Source: an uncultured Verrucomicrobiales bacterium
GTDB lineage: Bacteria; Verrucomicrobiota; Verrucomicrobiia; Verrucomicrobiales; Akkermansiaceae
Assembly: GCA_937885815.1 (NCBI GenBank)
Contig: CALABM010000228.1
Span: 1 to 17,978, forward strand
Direction: 5' to 3'
DNA: 17,978 bases
Of this stretch, positions 1 through 7,247 are shown piece by piece. Under the pieces are notes generated by a model, which worked only from the letters and a program-made list of their open reading frames with translations, searched no databases and had not been told where the DNA came from. Position numbers and translations under genes: made by a program. The first letter of the stretch is position 1, and every line of letters begins with the position of its first letter.

Positions 1-657
1 GGGCTTTATCCTGCCCGCAAAAGGCACTTGCGGAGAATAGCCCCACTCATCATATTGCATGAAGAAAGACTCATCCGGCGACAGCAGAGTATACACGGCC
101 CCAAAAGCAGAACCTACGATGGTGCCGGGAATATCCACCGCCACAAAGCTGAGCCATGAAAGTGGCGTGGTGTACCATGAGCGCTCATTGGCTCGCATGG
201 GAGTGCGGCATACCACCGGGTCCGGCCTGGCAGCATCCATCGGGCAGCAAATCTTGTAGGGCATGGACGGAACCGCAACCGCCGTTGTTATTCCGGGGCT
301 TGCACCGGCGGGCAAGGCCGTCAAGTATTCATCTGCCGGAAAACGGAAAGCATCCCCATTCACCACCACATAAACCGGCACCTGCTCGGCACCTTCCACC
401 GGCATATATTCTTCAATAGTGGTAGGGCACTGGTACCAAGCCAGCTCAGTATTCACCCGCTCCAGCCGTATACGAATGCCCTTCACGTACGTCCGGCCCC
501 CAGCCTGATAAAACTCCGGCGCACACTTTCCCCAGCCGGGAATGATGACACCCTCGCATTCCTGACCATGCAGCGCAATAGCCTCAGACGTCTGCACCTG
601 ACACACGCAGGCCCCCAACAACACACTACAGGCAAGCAGGCAAATACTTTTAAACAT
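1..657 (-). CDS. Predicted lipoprotein, 3' end cut by window edge
   Basis: The reverse strand is open from the ATG at 657 to position 1 without a stop, giving 219 codons; the C-terminus lies outside the window. The protein starts MFKSICLLACSVLLGAC. This is a short basic N-terminus, a hydrophobic stretch and a lipobox L-G-A-C with the lipidated Cys at residue 17, so a lipoprotein signal peptide is clear and supports this start. The mature part is Cys-rich (CVC after the lipobox, then ECEG, GKCAP, QCPT, KICCP, VVCRT). It later has a hydrophobic segment around WLSFVAVDIPGTIVGSAFG that vaguely recalls small YceK-type lipoproteins, which is only an impression. Function is not recognised. The start codon sits 9 nt past a hairpin (667-704) that occupies the space where a ribosome-binding site would be. 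No separate promoter is evident, so expression may come from readthrough of the upstream OMP gene. Confidence 0.8.
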   Translation of the reverse strand, partial: MFKSICLLACSVLLGACVCQVQTSEAIALHGQECEGVIIPGWGKCAPEFYQAGGRTYVKGIRIRLERVNTELAWYQCPTTIEEYMPVEGAEQVPVYVVVNGDAFRFPADEYLTALPAGASPGITTAVAVPSMPYKICCPMDAARPDPVVCRTPMRANERSWYTTPLSWLSFVAVDIPGTIVGSAFGAVYTLLSPDESFFMQYDEWGYSPQVPFAGRIKP

Positions 658-666
658 ACTACTAAA

Positions 667-704
667 GCCCCCCCGCAGCATACCACTCAGGCAGCTGCGG
701 GGGC
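667..704 (-). terminator. GC-rich hairpin after the OMP gene
   Basis: On the minus strand GCCCCCGCAGC (704-694) pairs with GCTGCGGGGGGGC (679-667) across a 14-nt loop, followed by CTTTAGTAGT. It lies 29 nt past the OMP stop codon and directly before the lipoprotein ATG. The stem is strong but the U tract is short, so it may act as a leaky terminator or as an attenuator of the lipoprotein gene. Confidence 0.6.
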
Positions 705-732
705 AGTGTATAAGTACGTAAATGGTATTTTA

Positions 733-1335
733 TCAGAACTGGCAACCAACACCCACTACGATGGTGTGCTGACCATAGTTGTAGTCAATATCACCACCCA
801 TGTATGTTCTGCCGAACTCATAACCCACGTGTGCGTACACGGAATCAGAGCACTGGAACTTGAAGCCGCCACCCACGGAGAAGGTGAGGCCGTCACCATC
901 AGCAGTAGTGCCTTTAGCATCTACATCACAGAAGGCATAACCAATCTTACCACCAAGATAGAGCATTACATCATCGCAAAGCTCAATGTTGATGTTGTAA
1001 CCGGCAGTAATGGGCATCATGAAAACGTCCATATCATAGCTACCGTAGCCATCTCTGATGGTCTCGCTGCCCCACAGGCCGGCAACGTTCAGATTGAACT
1101 GATGACGGAAAGTCTCCGTAGCATCGCTGTAAAGGCTGAGGCTGAGGCGGGCACCATAGGTATCCGGATCATCAGACTTGTTAGCGATACCATACAGACC
1201 TTCTACGGAATATACGGGCTGAATGTCGTAGGGTGTGAGAGCCCCCGGCTGATTAGAGGGCATAACATACGGAGCGGCAGAAGCTGCGCCACTCATTACG
1301 CCCAACAGTGCTGCAATGGAAAGAAGCTTTTTCAT
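733..1335 (-). CDS. Small outer-membrane beta-barrel protein
   Basis: 200 aa. The N-terminus MKKLLSIAALLGVMSGAASA is a Sec signal peptide with an A-S-A cleavage site after about residue 20. The mature chain is rich in alternating hydrophobic/aromatic strands and glycine (for example SVGGGFKFQC, AHVGYEFGRTYMGG, IVVGVGCQF) and ends in Phe. That is the usual terminal residue recognised by the BAM machinery. Length and pattern fit an 8-stranded OmpA/Opa-like barrel, without an OmpA peptidoglycan-binding domain. Role is unknown; it could be a porin-like or adhesive surface protein. The start is fixed by the signal peptide, with a purine run AAGAAAG shortly upstream. It is followed by a hairpin and then the lipoprotein gene. 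Confidence 0.85.
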   Translation of the reverse strand: MKKLLSIAALLGVMSGAASAAPYVMPSNQPGALTPYDIQPVYSVEGLYGIANKSDDPDTYGARLSLSLYSDATETFRHQFNLNVAGLWGSETIRDGYGSYDMDVFMMPITAGYNINIELCDDVMLYLGGKIGYAFCDVDAKGTTADGDGLTFSVGGGFKFQCSDSVYAHVGYEFGRTYMGGDIDYNYGQHTIVVGVGCQF

Positions 1336-1346
1336 AGCACTTTCTT

Positions 1347-1375
1347 ATATAACATACTGTCCCCGTCTGAGGCAA
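1347..1375 (-). promoter_or_regulatory. Predicted sigma70 promoter of the OMP gene
   Basis: TTGCCT (1375-1370), a 17-nt spacer, then TTATAT (1352-1347). The -10 ends only 11 nt before the ATG at 1335, so the predicted leader is a few nucleotides at most. The AGCTTGCC block around the -35 is identical to that in the promoter of the SGNH gene at 7114. Confidence 0.5.
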
Positions 1376-1395
1376 GCTTAAAGAGCTTTTTACAC

Positions 1396-1423
1396 AAAAA
1401 AAGGGAGAGATTACTGGCCTTTT
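1396..1423 (-). terminator. Possible weak terminator after the short SGNH hydrolase gene
   Basis: On the minus strand AAAAGG (1423-1418) can pair with CCTTTT (1404-1399) across a 13-nt loop, continued by further Ts. The stem is only 6 bp and AT-rich. It lies about 90 nt past the SGNH stop at 1512 and before the OMP promoter, so the position is sensible but the structure is weak. Confidence 0.3.
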
Positions 1424-1511
1424 ATACATTCCTCAAATGCACAGCTCTCGCCAAGGGAGTTAAGCCCCGCCATTTTAACGCCGAGCAGCGCACCGCCTAT
1501 CCTCAGAATGC

Positions 1512-3560
1512 TTAATCCTGATTAACCGTGTAGGCATGCTCCGGTGCGGTTCTGCCGGAAGAAGCAGGCGCCAAGGCAGCATCCGCCCAGCGCAGCCCGG
1601 TTATCTTCCCTGCGCCACCGCTAGCGGAAATGGTAATACCGCTCTGGCCGGCACCGGCGGAAGGAAGCCCCTGCCCGATGAGCATATCCCCCAGCCACAC
1701 ATAATAGCCACGGGCCACATTCTGAGCAGCACAGCCATTGTGCCATACAATGCGCAGATTTGCTGCCGGGGAAGAATTATCTACGCAGTACAAAATATTC
1801 TCCCCCCAAATAATGCGCCCCTCGGTAAGCTTCAGCGTGCCGGAGTTTGTGCCGTCCCCCAGAGAAATGCTGATGGCTGCCTCATTACCACGCCAGCCGC
1901 CTATCTCACCATTACCGAAGCTCGCCCGGAAATCCACGGAATAGCCACCGGCAGCCGTAAATGCGCCCGCCGCACGGCTGACAGTCCCCTCAGAGGGCAC
2001 AGTACCATTCACCGGCTCGCTCCAGCCCTGCCCCTCGGCGGCTGCACGCGGCAGGCCCGCAGTACGCCCGGCAAGCCCCATGGCGCGAGCAAGGTTAGCG
2101 GCGATAATCATAGAGCCCTGCTCATTCGGGTGCAAACCATCACGCCCGGGGCGATTGGACATAGAATCCGGCCAGGTAAACGGTGTTCTATCCGTGAAAT
2201 CCACCATGCCGACATTCACATCCACAAAGCGTACATCCAGCCCGCTGTGGCGGCGGTATGCCTGCACCCACTGAGCGAGCAGCTCATTATAAAGCATCAC
2301 GGCTATGTGGCGGTCCGCGGCATTGTTATTACCATGTCTGCCCCAGCAAGGCACACTCATGAGGTAAAGCACATCACCGCTATCACGCAGCACATCAGAG
2401 GCTATCCGTGAAAGATTGCCCCATTCACTGCCGGGCTGCCAGTGATACTGGCCGGAGCGGCACGTCACCTTGCCGCCGAGCATGCGCTGCATTTTGGCCG
2501 CAAATTCAGCCTGAGAGTATCCGCTATCAGAGAGGAGGTCATTCGTCCCCATCAAGCAGCACCAAGTGTTGCAGTTGTATGAATCCGCTGAGCCGGCAGT
2601 GGAGTGCCCACCGTAGTTCACGCCGGTCATGCCGGCATTCGAACCGCTGATGATGTTATGAGTACGCCCGGATGACTGCGCCAAGTGCACATTCGGAAAA
2701 GCCACCCCGCCATAAGCCTCGCCGGCATCTCGCGTTGTCAGATTAGTATAACCGGGGGTGTAGCCACTGCGGGGACCCACAATTTCCGCCTCCACACCAT
2801 TATCCACCAGCGTTTTGAAAAGCTGCCAGCGCCACGTCTGGTCATTCACCCCATGGGTGATGGAGTCCCCCATGAACATCACACGCCCCAAGCTCAGCCC
2901 ACCCTCACGGCGGCTGACAAAGGGTGCCGTATAATCCGGCGGCGGAGTGTAGGTGGAAGTTTCCAGCGTGGAGGGGGTGAGGAGATTTACGGCTGTGACG
3001 TAGTTCAGGTTCACCCTGTAACCACTCACGCGGCGGTTGCGTGAGGTCATGAGGCGGGGAGCGGAGTACAGCTCTTTCACACTGCCATCTGCCGCCACAG
3101 CACTCACCTTCACGCCGGCGGAATTGCTGTTGGACACGCGCAGCACCACGCTGCCATCCTCCCGGGCATATTGCTGCAGCGTGTTATAGCCTATGTTCTG
3201 CCCGGGCTGCCATACTGCACCATTCCAATAGCCCACCAATGCCGGCGTGCGGCTTCCGGTCGGAACACGCGTATCCGCCATGTCCGTCAGGCCGTAATCC
3301 GCCACATCAGCATCCCAGAGCAAAAGCGGCGTGCCACTCTTGTAATCATTCGAGTTCGCATAGCTGAGCATCGAGGCCAAGTTCAGCGTCAGCTCCACGA
3401 CTGTCTCCGCCCCGGACTGCACAGCAAAATACCCATGCCCATCATATATGACATGGTTTGCTTCATCACACAGAGGGGAGGAAAGATTACTATACACCCC
3501 AGCAACTGCCGAAGACATCCCCCCAGCGGCCAACAACGCAGCAACAGCATATTTCCTCAT
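1512..3560 (-). CDS. Secreted SGNH/GDSL hydrolase, short paralogue
   Basis: 682 aa with a Sec signal peptide (MRKYAVAALLAAGGMSSAVA, cut near residue 21). An N-terminal domain of about 200 residues precedes the SGNH fold. Block I is GDSITHG at 231-237 with nucleophile Ser233. Block III is GTND at 338-341, and the C-terminal D-G-L-H at 474-477 supplies the catalytic Asp and His. A beta-rich domain (about 540-670, SLGDGTNSGTL and YYVWLGDMLIGQG) ends the protein. Family knowledge suggests carbohydrate O-acetylesterase activity, for example on mucin or plant glycans, but the substrate cannot be read. It is clearly paralogous to the upstream 1176-aa protein along its whole length, yet stops where that protein's passenger and PEP-CTERM begin. 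It is therefore presumably released or periplasmic rather than anchored. It starts 23 nt after the upstream stop, so co-transcription is likely. AGAGGG sits almost against the ATG, an unusually tight spacing. Confidence 0.88.
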   Translation of the reverse strand: MRKYAVAALLAAGGMSSAVAGVYSNLSSPLCDEANHVIYDGHGYFAVQSGAETVVELTLNLASMLSYANSNDYKSGTPLLLWDADVADYGLTDMADTRVPTGSRTPALVGYWNGAVWQPGQNIGYNTLQQYAREDGSVVLRVSNSNSAGVKVSAVAADGSVKELYSAPRLMTSRNRRVSGYRVNLNYVTAVNLLTPSTLETSTYTPPPDYTAPFVSRREGGLSLGRVMFMGDSITHGVNDQTWRWQLFKTLVDNGVEAEIVGPRSGYTPGYTNLTTRDAGEAYGGVAFPNVHLAQSSGRTHNIISGSNAGMTGVNYGGHSTAGSADSYNCNTWCCLMGTNDLLSDSGYSQAEFAAKMQRMLGGKVTCRSGQYHWQPGSEWGNLSRIASDVLRDSGDVLYLMSVPCWGRHGNNNAADRHIAVMLYNELLAQWVQAYRRHSGLDVRFVDVNVGMVDFTDRTPFTWPDSMSNRPGRDGLHPNEQGSMIIAANLARAMGLAGRTAGLPRAAAEGQGWSEPVNGTVPSEGTVSRAAGAFTAAGGYSVDFRASFGNGEIGGWRGNEAAISISLGDGTNSGTLKLTEGRIIWGENILYCVDNSSPAANLRIVWHNGCAAQNVARGYYVWLGDMLIGQGLPSAGAGQSGITISASGGAGKITGLRWADAALAPASSGRTAPEHAYTVNQD

Positions 3561-3583
3561 ACCCTCTTGTGATAAATAATACT

Positions 3584-6500
3584 TTACTTTTTAAGTGCAC
3601 GGCGACGGCGAGCAGCAAGAGCTGCCAGAGCCATCAGAGTGAGCGTAGCCGTCGTAGGTTCCGGCACGGACATATTAGCGAGATAAACAACACCGCTATC
3701 ATTCCAGCCAAGAACGTACTCGGATTCAGCATCCAGCCCCTTGAACAGGCCCGTCACATTAAGATCAGTACCGGAAAGAATCGCCGTTCCATCCAGCGAG
3801 AGTGCATCCACGCCGGTGAAAAGCGTCAGAGCCTTACCGGCATTGAGCGTGCTGTACATCTCCTCAGAGAACTGGAAGGTCATATCAGAGGCAAGCTCCA
3901 CCGTGCTACCCATGGCCAGAGAGTCCATCATATTGAGAGTAGCCCCCTCAGTAAAGACGAGGTTGGCGTTCAGGCCGGAGCCGGTGCCCACCGTCATTAC
4001 ATCTGAGATAGTGAGAGTCGTCTCCATCTCAGTGAGAGCTACAGCATTCTCTAAGCTCTTCCATGCACTCAAAACGGTACCGCTGCCAAGTGCCAAACTC
4101 TCGAGCTCTGCAGTCTCACCCATCACAAGGCCCACATGAGAACCACCGGTGACATCGATATCGGTCACACCCTCCAGATTGGCAGCGAAGTTCACCTGCA
4201 CGTCATCCAGCACAAGGGTCTCGGCGGTGATGGTGCCGCTGTAGCGGTCAAAACCATCACTGTAACCGCTTTCCGTCACATTACGCAGGGTCACGGAATC
4301 AGCCTCGATATTACCACCGATGCTGGCTTTGTTACCCTCCACGGTCACGGAGGAAGTAGTTGCGCTACCCTTAGTGATGTTACCACGGATTACGCCACCG
4401 GTGATAAGCACCTCTGCGGAATCCACCACGGAGCCAGCCTCACCACCGGCCACAATGTTACCGGTAATCGTGCCGCCGTTCACACGGATGGAAGCAGAGC
4501 CCACTCTGGCACCGCTGATCTTGGCACCGCCAATCACATTAGCATTCACAGTACCGGAGTTGATGACGATGTTAGCCTCCTCCACAGTACCGGTACCATA
4601 GATGGAGCCGCCCACAATATCACCACCCACGGTAGCACCGTTAATGTAGACGTTAAAGGATTTCGCACTGCCGCCACCATAGGAGCCGGCGATGGCTGCA
4701 GTCTTACCACTATAAGTGCCGCCACCGATAGTAGCACCGCCCTCCACATCCAGCACAAGGGTGGATGCAGCAGCCCAATTCATGGCGCCAAATACAGTGC
4801 TCATCACAGAACCGGTAACTTGCACATTTACCGCACCGGTAGGCTTTCCACTTGCACCCCCAACCATGCCAAACCATCCGGATGATTCAGAAACCACGAA
4901 TGAAGAATCAGCAGCAGGAGAACTTGTCACCAGCAGAGAGCCGGACGCCAATGTAGTAGCCTTAAGCCCGTCATAACTCACACCGCTATTCGTGGGGGTA
5001 TTGTTACGACCGCTACTCGGCATAGCCGGAAGCTGAGACTGAGGAAGAAGGAAGGCGTTCTCAGCAGACACCATCCCTGCGGTGGTAGGAGCATAGGCTG
5101 CGTCAATCCAAGAAAGGGTGGTAATGGAGCCATTTGCACCTGTAGCGGAGAGCGTGATGCCATTCAGTGATGCCCCCGTAGTGGCATCCAGACCTTGGCC
5201 GATGAGCATATCACCCAGCCATACATAATAGCCCTTCAACACATTATCCTCGGTGCTGCCTTCATTCCAAGCAATGCGGATATTCTCCGTCAGCTCGGAG
5301 GTGTCAGCACAGAAGAGCACCTCATTACCCCAGGAAATATAGCCTTCGCTCAGGTTAAGAGTACCGCTATTCGTACCATCACCCAACGTAATGGAGAGAG
5401 CCTGATCTGCTGCCAGCCAGCCGCCGGCCTCACCATCACCAAAGCTTGCGCTCAGGTCAACAGTATAACCGCCGAGCGCGGAGAACTCCCCTTCCGCGAA
5501 AATCTGTGCAGCAGAACCGGACGCCACCGTGATATCAGAGGCGGTGTTCCAATCCTCTGAGCCCATACGAGCAAGGCCGGCCGTACGGCCGCCGATGCCC
5601 ATGGCCTGAGCCAGATTACCGGCCATAATAAGAGAGCCTTGGTCGTTCGGGTGCAAGCGGTCGCCGCTGTTATTGAAGAAGCCGTCATACCCCATGAAAT
5701 GCTTATCAGAGGTAAGGTCCACCATGCCGCGTGTTACGTCCACATACACGACATTATGCCCGGTAGCCTTGGAGTAGGCATCAGCCCAGAGCTCCATGTT
5801 GCGGTTGAACTCCGCACCGGCATAATGATCCATATCACGATTATGATTGGCGTGATTACCCCAAGGCGTGATGGAAAGCAGGTAGAAAGTATCCCCGCTC
5901 TTGCAGACATCACTTACAATCTTGCCCATGGTGCCCCAATTCGTACCCGCACTCCACTGGTACTGACCTTCAGAGTAGGTTACAGCGCCGCCGAATACCT
6001 TCTGCATCTGCGTGGCATACTGGTCCGTAGAGGGGCCGCTGTTCGGGGTATCAGAAATCAGGTCATTCGTACCCATCATGCAGAACCATGTGTTGCTGTC
6101 GAAGTCAGCTGCAGTGCTGGATGTGGAGTGACCACCATAATTCACACCACCGTTATAGCTCACACCGTTATGAATGCATGACGTGCTGCCGGAAATGATA
6201 TTGTGTGTACGGCCGGAGGCCTGTGCAAGGTGCACATTTGCAAACTCCACACCGCCATAACTGTTGCTGCCGGAAGTAGCATCCTCCGTGTGGGAGGGGG
6301 CACCATTGTACCCTTCACGCGGCCCAACAATCTCATTCTCAATACCATTATCAGTGAGTATCTTGAAGAACTGCCAGCGATAACTGGCATCAGCCATGCC
6401 GTGGGTGATGGAGTCACCCAAGAAGGTCACACGGCCCACAGTCGTGTTATCGGTACGCTGGCTCACAAAGGGCTCGCTGTAATCAACCGGCGGCACATAG

Positions 6501-7114
6501 CTGCTGGTATCAAGAGTGGAGGGAGTATTCAGCGTGACGGAAGTCACATAGTTCAGGTTCACCCAGTAACCGGTGGTACTGGTATTGTCGCCAGCCTTCA
6601 GACCAGAGGCGGTATAGAGGGCATCACGAACACCATCACCATCAAGGTCTTTTGCTGACGTAACGGTCACGCCCTGGGTGGAACTGTTTGTGATGTACAG
6701 TGTCAGGCTGTCGCCATCGGCGTATGAATTAAGTTTATCATAGCTGATGTTGTTCGTACTAGCGTTCCACGCAGCGCCACTCCAATAACCGGAAAGATAA
6801 GGCGTGCGGCTGCCGGTATCCAAGCTCATGTCAGCATTGTCAGCCAAACCATAGTCGTACTGAGTATCCCACTTCAGCATATAGCCGCCGGTCTTATAGT
6901 CATTGGAGTTCACATAGCTAAGCAGAGAGCTAAGGCTGATGGTGATATCCACTGAGGTATTACCATCGGATTCAACAGCGAAATAGCCTTTACCGTTGTA
7001 TACCACACCGTTAGCTTCATCGTTAACGTAAGCCGTCAGATTATCATACGTTGCCGCTGCTGCTGTACCGGCACAGCATAACAAAAGAGAGCTCAAAAAC
7101 AGTGTTCGCTTCAT
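3584..7114 (-). CDS. Secreted SGNH hydrolase with beta-helix passenger and PEP-CTERM anchor
   Basis: 1176 aa. Signal peptide 1-21 (MKRTLFLSSLLLCCAGTAAA). N-terminal domain to about 220 with a calcium-loop-like DLDGDGVRD at 156-164. SGNH domain with GDSITHG 233-239 (nucleophile Ser235), GTND 348-351 and D-R-L-H 485-488. A beta-rich domain at about 545-680 and a Ser/Pro/Asn linker at about 685-710 follow. Next is a Gly/Val/Thr-rich repeat region at about 711-1140 whose recurring INGG-x-I-x-G-x-I-GG pattern is typical of parallel beta-helices in autotransporter-like passengers. The tail VPEPTTATLTLMALAALA plus RRRR at 1148-1176 is a canonical PEP-CTERM signal: VPEP, transmembrane helix, basic end. 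PEP-CTERM proteins are processed by an exosortase, which is not in this window. The likely role is a surface-displayed carbohydrate esterase; the substrate is unknown. It is the first gene of a probable two-gene unit with its shorter paralogue and has its own promoter at 7142-7169. Confidence 0.92.
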   Translation of the reverse strand: MKRTLFLSSLLLCCAGTAAAATYDNLTAYVNDEANGVVYNGKGYFAVESDGNTSVDITISLSSLLSYVNSNDYKTGGYMLKWDTQYDYGLADNADMSLDTGSRTPYLSGYWSGAAWNASTNNISYDKLNSYADGDSLTLYITNSSTQGVTVTSAKDLDGDGVRDALYTASGLKAGDNTSTTGYWVNLNYVTSVTLNTPSTLDTSSYVPPVDYSEPFVSQRTDNTTVGRVTFLGDSITHGMADASYRWQFFKILTDNGIENEIVGPREGYNGAPSHTEDATSGSNSYGGVEFANVHLAQASGRTHNIISGSTSCIHNGVSYNGGVNYGGHSTSSTAADFDSNTWFCMMGTNDLISDTPNSGPSTDQYATQMQKVFGGAVTYSEGQYQWSAGTNWGTMGKIVSDVCKSGDTFYLLSITPWGNHANHNRDMDHYAGAEFNRNMELWADAYSKATGHNVVYVDVTRGMVDLTSDKHFMGYDGFFNNSGDRLHPNDQGSLIMAGNLAQAMGIGGRTAGLARMGSEDWNTASDITVASGSAAQIFAEGEFSALGGYTVDLSASFGDGEAGGWLAADQALSITLGDGTNSGTLNLSEGYISWGNEVLFCADTSELTENIRIAWNEGSTEDNVLKGYYVWLGDMLIGQGLDATTGASLNGITLSATGANGSITTLSWIDAAYAPTTAGMVSAENAFLLPQSQLPAMPSSGRNNTPTNSGVSYDGLKATTLASGSLLVTSSPAADSSFVVSESSGWFGMVGGASGKPTGAVNVQVTGSVMSTVFGAMNWAAASTLVLDVEGGATIGGGTYSGKTAAIAGSYGGGSAKSFNVYINGATVGGDIVGGSIYGTGTVEEANIVINSGTVNANVIGGAKISGARVGSASIRVNGGTITGNIVAGGEAGSVVDSAEVLITGGVIRGNITKGSATTSSVTVEGNKASIGGNIEADSVTLRNVTESGYSDGFDRYSGTITAETLVLDDVQVNFAANLEGVTDIDVTGGSHVGLVMGETAELESLALGSGTVLSAWKSLENAVALTEMETTLTISDVMTVGTGSGLNANLVFTEGATLNMMDSLAMGSTVELASDMTFQFSEEMYSTLNAGKALTLFTGVDALSLDGTAILSGTDLNVTGLFKGLDAESEYVLGWNDSGVVYLANMSVPEPTTATLTLMALAALAARRRRALKK

Positions 7115-7141
7115 AATTCTTCAAACATTAGACTTGCCTAT

Positions 7142-7169
7142 ATCCTACCATTTTCGCCTCTGTTGGCAA
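7142..7169 (-). promoter_or_regulatory. Predicted promoter of the SGNH hydrolase operon
   Basis: TTGCCA (7169-7164), a 16-nt spacer and TAGGAT (7147-7142), giving a leader of about 20 nt before the ATG at 7114. The -35 context AGCTTGCC matches that of the OMP promoter near 1371-1378. Confidence 0.5.
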
Positions 7170-7187
7170 GCTCAAAATCCCAACAAA

Positions 7188-7223
7188 CAAAAAAAACCGC
7201 CGCCTGCAGTCAGCAGGCGGCGG
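7188..7223 (-). terminator. Rho-independent terminator of hppA
   Basis: On the minus strand CCGCCGCCTGC (7223-7213), loop TGACT, GCAGGCGGCGG (7207-7197), then an uninterrupted T run (7196-7188). The 11-bp perfect GC-rich stem with a U tract begins 24 nt past the hppA stop, a textbook intrinsic terminator. Confidence 0.93.
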
Positions 7224-7247
7224 AAAACACCTTAGCTTTGGGCTGGA

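Noticed and set aside
568..1515. 315-codon plus-strand frame across the OMP gene
   Set aside because: Antisense shadow of the signal-peptide-bearing OMP gene. It also runs through the hairpin, promoter and intergenic DNA, and shows no recognisable domain.
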